From Acetofilamentum sp. (lineage in GTDB: Bacteria > Hydrothermota > 32-111), in NCBI GenBank assembly GCA_020721805.1, contig DYMB01000001.1, forward strand, positions 372,487-436,486: a stretch of 64,000 nt of DNA. The letters are read 5' to 3'. The notes below the pieces were generated by a model. It was given only the letters and a program-made list of their open reading frames with translations. It was not told the origin of the DNA and ran no database searches. This document shows positions 40,195 through 50,423 of this stretch, in pieces. How positions within the stretch are numbered: the stretch's first letter is position 1; every line of letters starts with the position of its first letter. The position numbers and the translations under genes are program-made.

Positions 40195-41745
40195 ATGACT
40201 CTTGAGGAAAAACTTCTAAATTTGAAAAATAAAAGGAATAAAACTTTACTTGGTGGTGGAGAGGAGAGGATAAAAAAACAGCATGAAAAAGGGAAATTGA
40301 CTGCAAGGGAGAGAATAAATCTTCTTTTGGATGAAGGTTCATTTGAAGAGTTTGATATGTTTGTGGAACACAGATGTTCAAATTTTGGAATAGATAAAAC
40401 AAAGATCCCTGGTGATGGAGTTGTTACAGGTTTTGGAACGATAGAAGGAAGGCCTGTTTTTGTTTTTTCTCAAGATTTTACAGTCTTTGGAGGTTCCTTA
40501 TCTGAAACTTTTGCGGAAAAGATCTGTAAGATAATGGATATGGCAGCGAAGAATGGAGTTCCCGTTATAGGGTTGAACGATTCAGGTGGGGCGAGAATAC
40601 AGGAAGGTATTGAATCCCTTGCAGGTTATGCAGAAATTTTTTTAAGAAATGTTCTATATTCAGGTGTTATTCCTCAAATTTCAGCGATAATGGGCCCCTG
40701 TGCTGGTGGAGCAGTATATTCCCCTGCAATAACAGATTTCATTTTTATGGTTAAAAAAACATCATATATGTTTTTAACAGGTCCTAAAGTTGTTAAGACG
40801 GTTACAAACGAAGATGTAACAGAAGAGGAACTCGGAGGTAGTTCAATACACTCAACAAAATCTGGTATTTCACATTTTGTTTTTGATTCCGATGAAGAAG
40901 TTTTAAAAAATATAAGAAAACTTTTTTCATTTTTACCCCTCAACAATAAAGAAAATCCTCCAGTGATTTCTAACGATGATCCCATAAACAGGGAAGATCC
41001 AAAATTGAACGCAATAGTGCCTGATAATCCAAACAAACCTTACGATGTTAAAGAGATAATAAATATAATTGTTGATAATGGTGATTTTTTTGAAGTCCAG
41101 CCATATTTTGCAACAAATATAGTTATTGGTTTTGCAAGGTTCAACGGAAGACCTGTCGGAATAGTAGCGAATCAACCAAAATCTCTTGCTGGTGTTCTTG
41201 ATATCAATGCATCGGAAAAAGGTGCAAGGTTTGTAAGGTTTTGTGATGCTTTCAATATTCCACTTGTAATTCTTGAAGATGTCCCCGGATTTTTACCCGG
41301 AACCCAACAGGAATATGGTGGAATAATAAAGAGTGGTGCTAAACTGCTTTATGCCTTTGCTGAAGCAACCGTTCCAAAGATCACGATAATTTTAAGAAAA
41401 GCTTATGGTGGTGCATATTGTGTTATGTCATCAAAACATATAAGGGGGGATATAAACTATGCCTGGCCAACCGCAGAGATTGCGGTTATGGGTCCAAAAG
41501 GTGCTGTTGAGATAATTTTTGCGAAAGAGATTCTGAAATCTGAAAATAAAGAGGAGACCATTGCAAAATTCGAAGAGGAGTATAAAGAAAAATTTGCAAA
41601 TCCTTATTCGGCTGCAATTAGAGGTTATGTTGAAGATGTTATAGAACCAAAGACTACAAGGTTTAGAATAATAAGGGCACTTGAATTGTGTAAAAACAAG
41701 ATGGATCTGAATCCGCCCAAAAAACATGGTAACATTCCTTTGTAA
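40195..41745 (+). CDS. Acyl-CoA carboxyltransferase subunit of a biotin-dependent decarboxylase
   Basis: Cytoplasmic carboxyltransferase of 516 aa, same family as methylmalonyl-CoA decarboxylase alpha (MmdA) and PccB. Two crotonase-like halves: [15 protein letters not shown] and the CoA site [12 protein letters not shown] in the first, [14 protein letters not shown] and [15 protein letters not shown] in the second. With the membrane subunit and biotin protein next door it would move CO2 from an acyl-CoA to biotin, not fix it. The acyl-CoA could be methylmalonyl- or glutaconyl-type. Confidence 0.93.
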   Translation: MTLEEKLLNLKNKRNKTLLGGGEERIKKQHEKGKLTARERINLLLDEGSFEEFDMFVEHRCSNFGIDKTKIPGDGVVTGFGTIEGRPVFVFSQDFTVFGGSLSETFAEKICKIMDMAAKNGVPVIGLNDSGGARIQEGIESLAGYAEIFLRNVLYSGVIPQISAIMGPCAGGAVYSPAITDFIFMVKKTSYMFLTGPKVVKTVTNEDVTEEELGGSSIHSTKSGISHFVFDSDEEVLKNIRKLFSFLPLNNKENPPVISNDDPINREDPKLNAIVPDNPNKPYDVKEIINIIVDNGDFFEVQPYFATNIVIGFARFNGRPVGIVANQPKSLAGVLDINASEKGARFVRFCDAFNIPLVILEDVPGFLPGTQQEYGGIIKSGAKLLYAFAEATVPKITIILRKAYGGAYCVMSSKHIRGDINYAWPTAEIAVMGPKGAVEIIFAKEILKSENKEETIAKFEEEYKEKFANPYSAAIRGYVEDVIEPKTTRFRIIRALELCKNKMDLNPPKKHGNIPL

Positions 41746-41749
41746 AATT

Positions 41750-42139
41750 ATGAAAAATTATGTAAAACTTTTCATCATTATTCTTTCTTTATCATTTTTT
41801 ATTTTTCTCTTTCCTTCCGAAGATAGCAAAGAACCTATCAACCCATACTTTTTGCCATTTATAGGAATTGCGGTTGTTTTTGTCGGGCTTTTAATTATGC
41901 AGATTTTTATAAATTTATTGAAACATATCTTAAATGTTCCAATAAAAGAGTTAAAAGATAAAAAGACTGAAGATTTTAATAAAAGTATACTTGAAAAGAT
42001 AGAGTTGAATGAGGAAGAGTTAACAGCTATCACTACAGCATTGATACTTGAACACAAATTATACCATTCCGTTTCAAATGAAAAATTGACCATAAAATGG
42101 GAGGATAAACCTCCCTACTGGTTTTATGCAAGGAGTTAA
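41750..42139 (+). CDS. OadG/MmdD-like small membrane subunit
   Basis: Gamma/delta subunit of the sodium-pump decarboxylase, 129 aa, which holds the complex together. It has two hydrophobic segments (about 2-20 and 30-55) and a C-terminal part with ELTAITTALILEH and the final aromatic-Arg pattern KPPYWFYARS typical of these subunits. Start ATG four bases after the previous stop; no Shine-Dalgarno sequence, so it is probably translated by coupling. Confidence 0.75.
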   Translation: MKNYVKLFIIILSLSFFIFLFPSEDSKEPINPYFLPFIGIAVVFVGLLIMQIFINLLKHILNVPIKELKDKKTEDFNKSILEKIELNEEELTAITTALILEHKLYHSVSNEKLTIKWEDKPPYWFYARS

Positions 42140-42141
42140 GA

Positions 42142-42573
42142 ATGGGTGAATACATATTAAATGTCAATGGTAAAGATTATAAAGTTAAAGTAAACTCCAT
42201 AGATAATAATGTGGCTGATATAGAGATCAATGGGAAGAGTTATAAAGTCAATTTCAGGCAACTTGGTTCAATAGAACAGAAGGGAAAGAAAACATCCTCT
42301 ACAGTCTCAGTCCAGCAGCCAATAATGCAGGAAGAGAAAAAAAAGGATGGAGAGGTTGTTAAAAAAGTTCTGGCACCTCTTCCCGGAGTTGTTTTAAATG
42401 TTCTGGTTAAAGAGGGAGATAATGTTAAAGAGGGACAGGATCTTTTAACTATGGAAGCGATGAAGATGGAAAATTCTATACATTCTCCATATTCTGGAAA
42501 GGTTTTGAAAATAAATGTTAAAAAGGATGATACCATAGCGGAGGGTGATGTTCTTGTTGAAATAGGAGTATAG
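42142..42573 (+). CDS. Biotin carboxyl carrier protein of the decarboxylase
   Basis: Protein of 143 aa with an N-terminal dimerisation-like strand region (about 1-40), a linker, and a C-terminal biotinyl domain with EAMKMEN, whose lysine is biotinylated. It shuttles carboxybiotin from the carboxyltransferase to the membrane subunit. GGAG precedes the ATG. It overlaps neither neighbour but is two bases from each. Confidence 0.94.
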   Translation: MGEYILNVNGKDYKVKVNSIDNNVADIEINGKSYKVNFRQLGSIEQKGKKTSSTVSVQQPIMQEEKKKDGEVVKKVLAPLPGVVLNVLVKEGDNVKEGQDLLTMEAMKMENSIHSPYSGKVLKINVKKDDTIAEGDVLVEIGV

Positions 42574-42575
42574 AG

Positions 42576-43712
42576 ATGTTGAAACTTTTTGAGGCTTTCT
42601 TCTCAATGACAGGATTTGCTAATTTAGATTACAGATTTTTGATAATGATTTTTATTGGATTGATCTTTATATACCTTTCTATAAAAAAAGAATATGAACC
42701 TTTGCTACTTTTACCGATAGGGTTTGGTATCTTAATAGGTAATATACCTGTAATGCTGGGATTAAAGGTTGGTATATATGAGCAGGGTAGTGTTTTAAAC
42801 TATCTTTATTTTGGAGTTCTTAATGGATTATATCCACCTCTTATTTTTCTTGGAATTGGGGCTTTGACAGATTTTTCTACTCTACTTTCAAATCCCAAAA
42901 CACTCATACTTGGTGCTGCGGCGCAACTTGGAATTTTTACAACATTTATTTTGTCTTACCTTCTTGGATTCACATTACCTGAATCTGGAGCGATTGGAAT
43001 CATAGGAGGTGCTGATGGACCAACCGCTATTTTCCTTAGTTCAAAACTCGCGCCACATTTACTTGGACCTATCGCTATAGCAGCTTACTCGTATATGGCT
43101 CTTGTTCCGGTTATACAGCCACCGATAATGAGACTTTTGACCACAAGAAAGGAAAGACTCATTAGAATGAAAAAACCGAGAGCTGTTAAAAAGGTTGAAA
43201 GAATAATCTTTCCTATTGTTGGTTTTTTAGTCACTGCTCTGTTAACACCAGCAGCCATACCACTTCTTGGAATGTTGTTTTTAGGAAATCTTTTGAGAGA
43301 GAGTGGCGTAACCACAAGGCTTGCTAAAACTGCATCCTCAGCCATGATCGATACATGTACTATCCTGATAGGAATTTGTGTAGGTGCTTCAACACAGGCA
43401 AACATATTTTTAACTTTATCATCTGTTAAGATCTTTATTTTGGGATCTCTTGCTTTTGCATTCTCTTCAGCAGGGGGAATCCTTTTTGCTAAATTTTTGA
43501 ATCTTTTTCTAAAAACGGAAGATAAGATAAACCCTTTGATAGGTTCGGCTGGTGTTTCAGCTGTTCCAGATTCAGCAAGAGTTTCTGAAGTAATGGGGTT
43601 AAAGGAAGATCCAGAAAATCACCTTTTAATGCATGCTATGGGTCCAAATGTTGCTGGTGTTATCGGTTCTGCGATAGCTGCCGGAATATTACTTTCATTT
43701 TTTATGAAATAA
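42576..43712 (+). CDS. Sodium-pump decarboxylase, membrane beta subunit
   Basis: Polytopic protein of 378 aa, OadB/MmdB/GcdB family, which decarboxylates carboxybiotin and exports sodium. Family blocks are LIFLGIGALTDFSTLL, GAIGIIGGADGPTAIFLSSKL with its core GGADGPTAIF, MALVPVIQPPIM and, late, PLIGSAGVSAVPDSAR and HAMGPNVAGVIGSA. The catalytic Asp is in GGADGP. The substrate class of the complex depends on the alpha subunit. Probably the main link between acyl-CoA metabolism and the ion gradient. Confidence 0.95.
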   Translation: MLKLFEAFFSMTGFANLDYRFLIMIFIGLIFIYLSIKKEYEPLLLLPIGFGILIGNIPVMLGLKVGIYEQGSVLNYLYFGVLNGLYPPLIFLGIGALTDFSTLLSNPKTLILGAAAQLGIFTTFILSYLLGFTLPESGAIGIIGGADGPTAIFLSSKLAPHLLGPIAIAAYSYMALVPVIQPPIMRLLTTRKERLIRMKKPRAVKKVERIIFPIVGFLVTALLTPAAIPLLGMLFLGNLLRESGVTTRLAKTASSAMIDTCTILIGICVGASTQANIFLTLSSVKIFILGSLAFAFSSAGGILFAKFLNLFLKTEDKINPLIGSAGVSAVPDSARVSEVMGLKEDPENHLLMHAMGPNVAGVIGSAIAAGILLSFFMK

Positions 43713-43716
43713 ACTG

Positions 43717-43745
43717 TTGTATAAATCCATTTTTAAATGTATAAT
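43717..43745 (+). promoter_or_regulatory. Promoter of the two-component pair (predicted leaderless)
   Basis: TTGTAT (43717-43722), 17-base spacer, TATAAT (43740-43745), six bases to the ATG at 43752. The in-frame ATG at 43737 lies within the -10 box and cannot be the start if this promoter is real. Confidence 0.7.
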
Positions 43746-43751
43746 AAAAAA

Positions 43752-45149
43752 ATGGATTTTAAATCTATACTTGGCAAAAGGTTATTTCTATCAATATTTT
43801 TAATACTTTTAATTTTTTCTGATATACTTTTTTCTATAATTTTAAATATTTTCATTTCAAATCTTTATGTAGATAACTTCAATAACAATTCTAAAAAGAT
43901 AAATGAGTTTAAAAGTAGATATGAATCTAAACTTTCACAATATAGTTCACTTCAAGATTTTTTAATAAAAAATGTTGATCTTTTAGAAAAGGATCTAAAC
44001 AATTTAAATCCAGTTTCATATTTTTTAACCGATTCTTCTTTACTTCCTCTTGTCAAATCAAAATATTTTGATTTTAACGATAATATGATAAGATATTTTC
44101 TTCTCCCACTTTTGAAGGAGAACCAAAAGATGAGATTTTATTATAATGGTTTAGATATGTACACTTTTAAAATAGAAAATGTAAAGAAAAAAACTTTTTT
44201 TCTGATACTCTCATTTGAAAATAATCCCTTTGTTATAAAAAAGATTTTTAAATATTTTGTTATTTATAAAATAATAATCGTAATCTTCATATCTTATTTA
44301 ATCATCTTACTTTTAAAAACTATAGAAAAACCTGTTGAACAGATGAAAGATATTGTGAAGTTGCTTAAAATCGATTTAAATTATGATAATCCGGATAGTT
44401 TTGTAAAAGTATTCAAAGATTCTCTTGAAAATCTTATTGAAATGAGAAAGATTGAAAAGGATGCCAATGCCGTTTTAAATGAAAGACTAAAAAAATTGGA
44501 GGAAGATTATAAATTGAAAGAGGGACTTGTAAGTCTTTCACAGATAACCTCAGGAATCGCCCACCAGTTGAACAATCAGCTCGGTTCTTCAATAGGTATT
44601 TTACAAAAATCGATCGAAAGTAATGATACTGAAAACTTAAAAGTAGTTCTGGATGACCTTAAAAAATTATCAGATTTCACAAAAAAATTTATAGAATTTT
44701 CAAAAGATCATAAACCATATATGATCGAAGTTGATTTAAAGGAAATTATGGATATTGTTTTCTGCAGGTTTCCTTTAGTTTTTTTAAAGGATTTTCCAGA
44801 TGAGAAGGTTTTTATAAAAACCGATCAGATATTACTCGAACAGGCTTTATTTAATATTTTTGACAACATAGTGAAATATTCTCAGGATAAAAATGTTTCC
44901 ATTAAAATAAAAAAACTTTTAAATAAGGTTGAACTTGAAATAACCGATTCAGGTCCAGGATTCCCAGATAACATTTTGAAAAATCTTTATAGTCCATTTA
45001 ATGAAAATGCGAAAGGGACTGGTCTTGGAATACCTACAGTAATAAAGATCTGTTCGAATTTAAATATAGATTGCAGGTTTTTAAATTATGATAATAAAGG
45101 TAAAACCATTTTAGTATTTGATTATGAAAAAGAGGATACTTCTGGTTGA
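43752..45149 (+). CDS. Membrane sensor histidine kinase
   Basis: Sensor of 465 aa: transmembrane helix at about 12-35, an extracytoplasmic domain to about 160, second helix at about 170-190, then a HAMP-like linker and coiled coil. The H-box is ITSGIAHQLNNQLG, of the NtrB-like HPF group. ATP-binding boxes are NIFDNIVKY, DSGPGFPD and GTGLGIP. All are intact. The gene after it encodes its partner regulator and overlaps by 26 bases. Confidence 0.9.
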   Translation: MDFKSILGKRLFLSIFLILLIFSDILFSIILNIFISNLYVDNFNNNSKKINEFKSRYESKLSQYSSLQDFLIKNVDLLEKDLNNLNPVSYFLTDSSLLPLVKSKYFDFNDNMIRYFLLPLLKENQKMRFYYNGLDMYTFKIENVKKKTFFLILSFENNPFVIKKIFKYFVIYKIIIVIFISYLIILLLKTIEKPVEQMKDIVKLLKIDLNYDNPDSFVKVFKDSLENLIEMRKIEKDANAVLNERLKKLEEDYKLKEGLVSLSQITSGIAHQLNNQLGSSIGILQKSIESNDTENLKVVLDDLKKLSDFTKKFIEFSKDHKPYMIEVDLKEIMDIVFCRFPLVFLKDFPDEKVFIKTDQILLEQALFNIFDNIVKYSQDKNVSIKIKKLLNKVELEITDSGPGFPDNILKNLYSPFNENAKGTGLGIPTVIKICSNLNIDCRFLNYDNKGKTILVFDYEKEDTSG

Positions 45150-46401
45150 GGACAATCCATCTTTTAGATACTATCTAAAAGAGAGTTTGAAAAATTTTTA
45201 TGAGGTTGATGAAGTTTCAACACTTGCTGAATTCCATAATATTTTTCAGGTTGGTAAATATTCTTTGTTTTTAGTTGATATAAAATTACCTGATGGTAGT
45301 GGTGTTGAAATTATAGAATATATAAAAAAGTTTGATTTTGAAGCGAAGATCGTCGTTCTTACAGCGTATGGTGATATTCCACTTGCTATAGAATGTATCA
45401 AAAAAGGTGCTCTTGATTTCTGGCAAAAACCTATAGAATATCATACCCTGATTTCAAAAACTCAAGATATTCTAACAGATGATAATACACCTGAACTTGA
45501 AAAAGAATATGTTGGTGTTTCAAACAACTCAAAACAGATAAGAGAGGATATAATCAAATGTGCAAAAACAGATATAAATGTTATTATAGTTGGTCCTGTT
45601 GGTTCAGGTAAAAAGAGGGTTGCCGAACTTATACACAGGTATTCAAAAAGAAATAAAAAAGAGTTACTGGTTGTTGATTTCGGATCGTTTAATAAAAACC
45701 TCATCGAATCTGAACTTTTTGGTGTTGTCAAGGGAGCGTTTACAGGTGCCTCTAACTCAAGGGAGGGCCTTTTCAAAAAGGTTGAAGGTGGTACTCTTGT
45801 CTTAAAAAATTTATCTGATGTGGATCATATTTTTCAGGGTAGACTGTTGAGGTTTCTTGATACTAAATCTTTTTTCCCTGTCGGATCCAACAGGGAAGTG
45901 AAAACAGATGTAAGGATAATATCCTTATTTTCAACTGAACCTGAAGAACTTGTCAATAAAGGTTTATTAAGAAAAGATCTCTATTTCAGATTAAATGTTT
46001 TTAAAATGATAATCCTTCCCCTTAAGGATAGAAAAGAGGATATAATACCGATTTCCAATTATATTGTTAAAAGATTGGGGAAAAAATATTCTGTTGAAAA
46101 AAGAGAAGATTTTGATGAATTCATAACAAAGATTCTTGATCTTGAACTAAAAGGAAATGTAAGGGAACTTGAAAATCTGATAGAAGTTTATCTTCTTGGA
46201 AAAGATTCAGGTTCTCTTTTGCAATTGAAAAAAATCGGTTTAAAGGATATAGTGAGAGAACATACAAAAAAGGTTGAAAGGGAGGAAATATTGAAAACTT
46301 TAAACCTGGTCGGATGGAACAAAGTTAAGGCGGCAAGAATCTTAAAAATAAGTTATAAAAGTTTACTTGATAAAATTAAGGAGTATAAAATTGAAAAATA
46401 A
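45124..46401 (+). CDS. NtrC-family response regulator with altered Walker B
   Basis: Response regulator of 425 aa. The receiver (about 1-115) is intact: LLVEDN, phospho-Asp in FLVDIKLPDG, T/K in LTAYGD and WQKPIE. The AAA+ domain has Walker A GPVGSGKK, GAFTGA and RKDLYFRLNVF, but Walker B reads GGTLVLKN (222-229) where active family members have a final Asp-Glu. ATP hydrolysis should be impaired. A Fis-type helix-turn-helix ends it. Start ATG at 45124 overlaps the kinase gene. Confidence 0.9.
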   Translation: MKKRILLVEDNPSFRYYLKESLKNFYEVDEVSTLAEFHNIFQVGKYSLFLVDIKLPDGSGVEIIEYIKKFDFEAKIVVLTAYGDIPLAIECIKKGALDFWQKPIEYHTLISKTQDILTDDNTPELEKEYVGVSNNSKQIREDIIKCAKTDINVIIVGPVGSGKKRVAELIHRYSKRNKKELLVVDFGSFNKNLIESELFGVVKGAFTGASNSREGLFKKVEGGTLVLKNLSDVDHIFQGRLLRFLDTKSFFPVGSNREVKTDVRIISLFSTEPEELVNKGLLRKDLYFRLNVFKMIILPLKDRKEDIIPISNYIVKRLGKKYSVEKREDFDEFITKILDLELKGNVRELENLIEVYLLGKDSGSLLQLKKIGLKDIVREHTKKVEREEILKTLNLVGWNKVKAARILKISYKSLLDKIKEYKIEK

Positions 46402-47698
46402 AAATTTTATCTTAAAAAATGTAAAATATTTTGATGTAGAAACAAACAGGATACTATTTACCAAAAAATTGTTTATCAAAGATGGGAGAATAAGTTTTAA
46501 AAGTCCGTCAAACATAACTTTATACAATAGTATAGATTGTAAAGATTACACGCTTTTCCCTTCTTTCATACAATCGCATACCCATATATGTCAGAATTTA
46601 ATAAAAGGTTATGCTGAAGAGATGCAACTTTACGAATGGCTTAAAAAGGTTGTTCTGCCTTATGAAAAAAATTTAAAAAAGGAAACACTCTCTTTATCCT
46701 GTAGATTATCACTCTACGAACTTATAGATTCTGGAACAACAACTATAGTTGATATGGGGACCTTCGAAAATCAAGAAATAATTTTTGAAGAGATTGAGAA
46801 TTCAAAGATAACAGGTTATTCTGGAAATGTTTTGATGGATAGAAGTTTTGGTGGAGTAAGAACTGGTTTGAAACATTATGAAGAGTATTCAAGATGGTTA
46901 ATTGAGCTTGTAAAAAAATATAAAAATACGAAATACATTCTATGCCCAAGATTTGTTCCGGGTTTAACCGAAAAAGGTATAAAGGTTCTTTTGAAATTAA
47001 GGGATGAATATTCTCTTATCGTTCATTCCCATTCTTCTGAGACCATTTCAGAAAACTTATTCACTCAAAAAGAATATAATCTTTCAAATATAGAATTTCT
47101 GGAGAAAAATGGAATACTTGATGGTAAAACGATTTTAGCCCATTGTATACATTTGAGCGAAAATGATAGAAAGATTTTAAAAAGAAAAAATGTTAATGTT
47201 GCACATTGCCCATCAGCAAATGGCAAGTTGTTCAGTGGTATAATGGATTTAACAGGTTTGTATAGGGAAGGTATAAATGTTGGCATCGGTTCGGATGGAC
47301 CACCCTGTAACAATAACACCGATCAGATATTTGAGATGAGACTGGCTAAACATTTTCAGAACATCATCTATGGTAAAAATTCGATTAAAGCGAACGAGAT
47401 ATTTAAAATGGCTACAGTTAACGGAGCCAAAACTTTAGGGATTGAAAAAGAAACCGGATCGATAAAGGAGAACTTCTTTGCGGATTTTATACTTGTTGAA
47501 AATGATATAAATGTTTCATCTTTTGATAAAGATCCATCTTCAGGGTTTATCTTTTCAGTTTATCCTGAAAATATAAAATTTGTATTTTCTAAAGGAATAC
47601 CCTTAAAATTTAATGGTAAGGTTTTAAATTATGATAAAACTGAACTGGTAAAGGAAAAGAAAAAAATATTAAAATACCTTTTTTCTAATAGGCTTTGA
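46391..47698 (+). CDS. Amidohydrolase, deaminase/chlorohydrolase (COG0402) type
   Basis: Metal-dependent hydrolase of 435 aa with metal motifs SHTHICQNL, VHSHSSE, LAHCIHL and GSDGPPCNNNTDQIFEMRL with core GSDGPPCNNN. Relatives deaminate guanine, 5'-deoxyadenosine, methylthioadenosine or S-adenosylhomocysteine; the substrate is undecided. Start TTG at 46391 has AAGGAG seven bases upstream and overlaps the end of the regulator. Its 3' end overlaps the convergent barrel gene by 30 bases. Confidence 0.87.
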   Translation: MKNKNFILKNVKYFDVETNRILFTKKLFIKDGRISFKSPSNITLYNSIDCKDYTLFPSFIQSHTHICQNLIKGYAEEMQLYEWLKKVVLPYEKNLKKETLSLSCRLSLYELIDSGTTTIVDMGTFENQEIIFEEIENSKITGYSGNVLMDRSFGGVRTGLKHYEEYSRWLIELVKKYKNTKYILCPRFVPGLTEKGIKVLLKLRDEYSLIVHSHSSETISENLFTQKEYNLSNIEFLEKNGILDGKTILAHCIHLSENDRKILKRKNVNVAHCPSANGKLFSGIMDLTGLYREGINVGIGSDGPPCNNNTDQIFEMRLAKHFQNIIYGKNSIKANEIFKMATVNGAKTLGIEKETGSIKENFFADFILVENDINVSSFDKDPSSGFIFSVYPENIKFVFSKGIPLKFNGKVLNYDKTELVKEKKKILKYLFSNRL

Positions 47699-49645
47699 AC
47701 CTTTTATTATTCCAAAGTCTATAGTGAAATCTGATTTCAATTTATCTACCTTAATATACATTATAAGGTTTGGGAAAACGAACTCATAACCTTCAGGCAG
47801 TTTTGGAACTTCAACAATATATGTTCCGAATGGAAGGTTTGAAATTGAGTAAAAACCGTTCATATCAGTATATGTATATATGTTGGTATCTTTTATTTTA
47901 ACTATTATTCCAGATATACCCTCCTCGTATTCATCTTTTATACCATTTTTATTTTGATCTACAAAAACATAACCTGTTATAGATCCCAGTTTTATTAAAG
48001 GGATATCAATAGTTTTTTTTGTAAAATTCTCTATCTGAATATAATAATGTTCTTTCAAATCATAGTATGCGGGGATTTTTTCCTTATCAATTGAAATTTT
48101 GTAATTGCCCGGTTTTAAGAAATAAAAATTGTAAAACCCATTTTTATCACTCTTCTTTTTTATTGAATCGTTCAACATTATCTTTACGTTTGCTAAAGGT
48201 AAATCCAACTCATCAAAAATTCCATTCGAGTTCTTATCAAAAAAGACCCTTCCCTTTAAAATTCCAGTGTTGAAGTTATCAAGTTTACCCGACAGGGTGA
48301 TACCAGTTTGTATCTCCACAAATGGGGCGTTAAAATATCTCAAACTTAACCTGTTTGTTATATATATTTTTTTATAATCTATATCAAAATTAAAATGGTT
48401 TCCCAAAAAAGATACATTTGAAAAAACTCCAAAATCAAAACCGAATTCAAAATTGAAAAATCTTTCTATCCTCCATCTAACATAGTTTGTTAATAGATAG
48501 TTTTTGATCGTATCGTTCAGATCCATTTTAAAGTATGAACCAATACTCGCTGAATTTAAAAAATTGTATATTATGGAATAATAAAAATCTTTTGATTTGT
48601 ATGAATCAAAATTTTTATCAGAGAAGGATATGTTGAAATAAAATCTTTTAATCCATTTTGATAAGTTTATAGATAAGACTTTCCCATAGATATCGTAAGT
48701 TGAAATGGTTCGATAAATATCATATGAAAGATCCATCTTTGGGAAAAACATCACACTCAACGAATTCCTTATGCCAAACCTTTCAAAAGATGAATGGTTA
48801 TCAGGGCTCAATAGATATCTTGTATGACTTAAATTGAAAGAGATTATATTGAATATTCTGAACGATTGAAAAAAGTTTATATATGTTTTTTGGTATGTGT
48901 TATAAAACAGAGAGAAATCTGAAAAATTTGAAGGGAATCTTTGCAATGAGAATGATGTTGAAAAATATTTTGAGAAATAACCAGTTTTAAAATTATAGGA
49001 GTATGAGTGATAGATAGAATCAAAATATGTTCTATCGATATGTCTTTTTATTGTGGCTTCAAGGTAAAAATTGTTAAAAAATCTTAAACTTTGATCTATG
49101 CCAAAAATTTTTTGATTTATAAAAGGTGAGTAATCTGTCTTATCATCTCTCGTAAGAAAGAAAAATCTGGTGGTATCCGTTTTAAATAATGAGAATGGGA
49201 AGGATAAACCCAAAACACCTCTGTTATAGTTATCTTTTTGAAATTCAAAGGATGAAAAAAGATTGTAATCTTTTCCCCAGATTATGTCGAATCCAATAAT
49301 TTTATAGAAAGTTGAAAATCTAAATCCTCTGCAAAAGAATTGAACGAACCTGTAAGGTTGAAAATCTCCCATATTCAGAATGATATAACCTTTATCTATC
49401 TTTGGATCCTTTTGATAAAAAAAATAGTATCTTGATGGTAAAAAATCTGATAGAAGAATTTCAAACTTGTTTTTTGAAAAGTTCTGCTCATCAGAATATT
49501 TTATTTCTATATAAGGTTTTAAATAAAAATCGGTTGAATAGATATAATTGTTGAAACTTAACGAATAAAATGAATCAGAATATAATTTTACTGTAAAAAA
49601 AAACAAAATGAATACAAAAAAATTTAAAAATTTTATTTTGGACAT
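47669..49645 (-). CDS. Outer-membrane beta-barrel with two SdrD-like repeats (usher-like?)
   Basis: Secreted protein of 658 aa. A signal peptide (1-23) is followed by about 470 residues of alternating aromatic/polar beta-strands with the look of a large outer-membrane barrel. Then come two SdrD B-type modules (about 495-565 and 575-645), each with a calcium-loop-like DKNSNGIFDE or DQNKNGIKDE and a GNYKI/GTYIV end. Size and position after a chaperone-like gene suggest an usher or surface assembly platform, but no usher motif is recognised. Last gene of a minus-strand operon. Confidence 0.6.
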   Translation of the reverse strand: MSKIKFLNFFVFILFFFTVKLYSDSFYSLSFNNYIYSTDFYLKPYIEIKYSDEQNFSKNKFEILLSDFLPSRYYFFYQKDPKIDKGYIILNMGDFQPYRFVQFFCRGFRFSTFYKIIGFDIIWGKDYNLFSSFEFQKDNYNRGVLGLSFPFSLFKTDTTRFFFLTRDDKTDYSPFINQKIFGIDQSLRFFNNFYLEATIKRHIDRTYFDSIYHSYSYNFKTGYFSKYFSTSFSLQRFPSNFSDFSLFYNTYQKTYINFFQSFRIFNIISFNLSHTRYLLSPDNHSSFERFGIRNSLSVMFFPKMDLSYDIYRTISTYDIYGKVLSINLSKWIKRFYFNISFSDKNFDSYKSKDFYYSIIYNFLNSASIGSYFKMDLNDTIKNYLLTNYVRWRIERFFNFEFGFDFGVFSNVSFLGNHFNFDIDYKKIYITNRLSLRYFNAPFVEIQTGITLSGKLDNFNTGILKGRVFFDKNSNGIFDELDLPLANVKIMLNDSIKKKSDKNGFYNFYFLKPGNYKISIDKEKIPAYYDLKEHYYIQIENFTKKTIDIPLIKLGSITGYVFVDQNKNGIKDEYEEGISGIIVKIKDTNIYTYTDMNGFYSISNLPFGTYIVEVPKLPEGYEFVFPNLIMYIKVDKLKSDFTIDFGIIKGSKPIRKKVF

Positions 49646-49646
49646 T

Positions 49647-50408
49647 CTAATTGATCAGTAACTTCTTCTCTCCTTCAAGAATCTCATTCCCGGAATAATC
49701 TATACTGACCTTTAATGTATATTCTCCCTTTAAAAGTTGTGTTTCAACAGGAAAAATTAGATTTGTTTTTGATTCAGGTAATGATACCTGTTCGTCAATT
49801 TTTGTTTCATAGATCATCTTTTCACCTTTAAAGATCTTCATACTCGATTTAAGTCTCAGGTGAACATTCCCGGTATTTTCAAAAATTGCCTTAACTGTAT
49901 AATTTTTTTTATCAAATTCTATAGAGATAAGATCACCATTTTTTACGGTTGTTCCTGATATAGTTGTATATATGGTACATCCAACTCTTCCTGAAAACTG
50001 TATCATACTCTTTCCAGATGGGTTATAAGGAGTGGATTCGAAAAATATCATACTCCAGTAATCACCAAATACTAAAGGTGGAACATTCAATGTGAGTCTT
50101 ATATCCTCAGAAACACCAGGGTTGATATTGAATTCCTGTGGATTTATATAAATCCAGTTTGAACATGAGTTTTTTAATTTACCTGCTGGAAAATATTTAG
50201 GTTTGTTTTCAAAATCGAGTGCCCAATCAACGGTATAAACTTTTATATGAAGAATAGAATCGGTTGTGTTCTGAACATTTATCGTAAAATTTTTTATCTC
50301 TTCAGGGTTTACCATAAATTCATATTTGGGAGGTGAGATGTTAAAACCTATCTGTGAAAACAAAGTTAAATTCACTAAAATGGGTAAAAAAAATAAAAGT
50401 TTTAGCAT
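49647..50408 (-). CDS. Periplasmic chaperone-like protein (fimbrial chaperone type)
   Basis: Secreted protein of 253 aa, signal peptide about 1-18. Two immunoglobulin-like halves: FNISPPKYEFMVNPEEIKNFTINVQNT with core NPEEIKNFTINVQNT, then VPPLVFGDYWSMIFFES; and a C-terminal CARDB/Ig-like half with IFENTGNVHLRLKSSMKIF. The plan resembles PapD-like chaperones and the DUF916-type proteins of Gram-positive WxL clusters. It stands between a pilin-sized secreted protein and a barrel protein, which supports a subunit-chaperone role. Confidence 0.6.
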   Translation of the reverse strand: MLKLLFFLPILVNLTLFSQIGFNISPPKYEFMVNPEEIKNFTINVQNTTDSILHIKVYTVDWALDFENKPKYFPAGKLKNSCSNWIYINPQEFNINPGVSEDIRLTLNVPPLVFGDYWSMIFFESTPYNPSGKSMIQFSGRVGCTIYTTISGTTVKNGDLISIEFDKKNYTVKAIFENTGNVHLRLKSSMKIFKGEKMIYETKIDEQVSLPESKTNLIFPVETQLLKGEYTLKVSIDYSGNEILEGEKKLLIN

Positions 50409-50423
50409 CTCACCTCCAATATG

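Noticed and set aside
43737-43751. Upstream ATG for the histidine kinase
   Set aside because: It lies inside the -10 box of the promoter; the ATG at 43752 is six bases downstream of that box.
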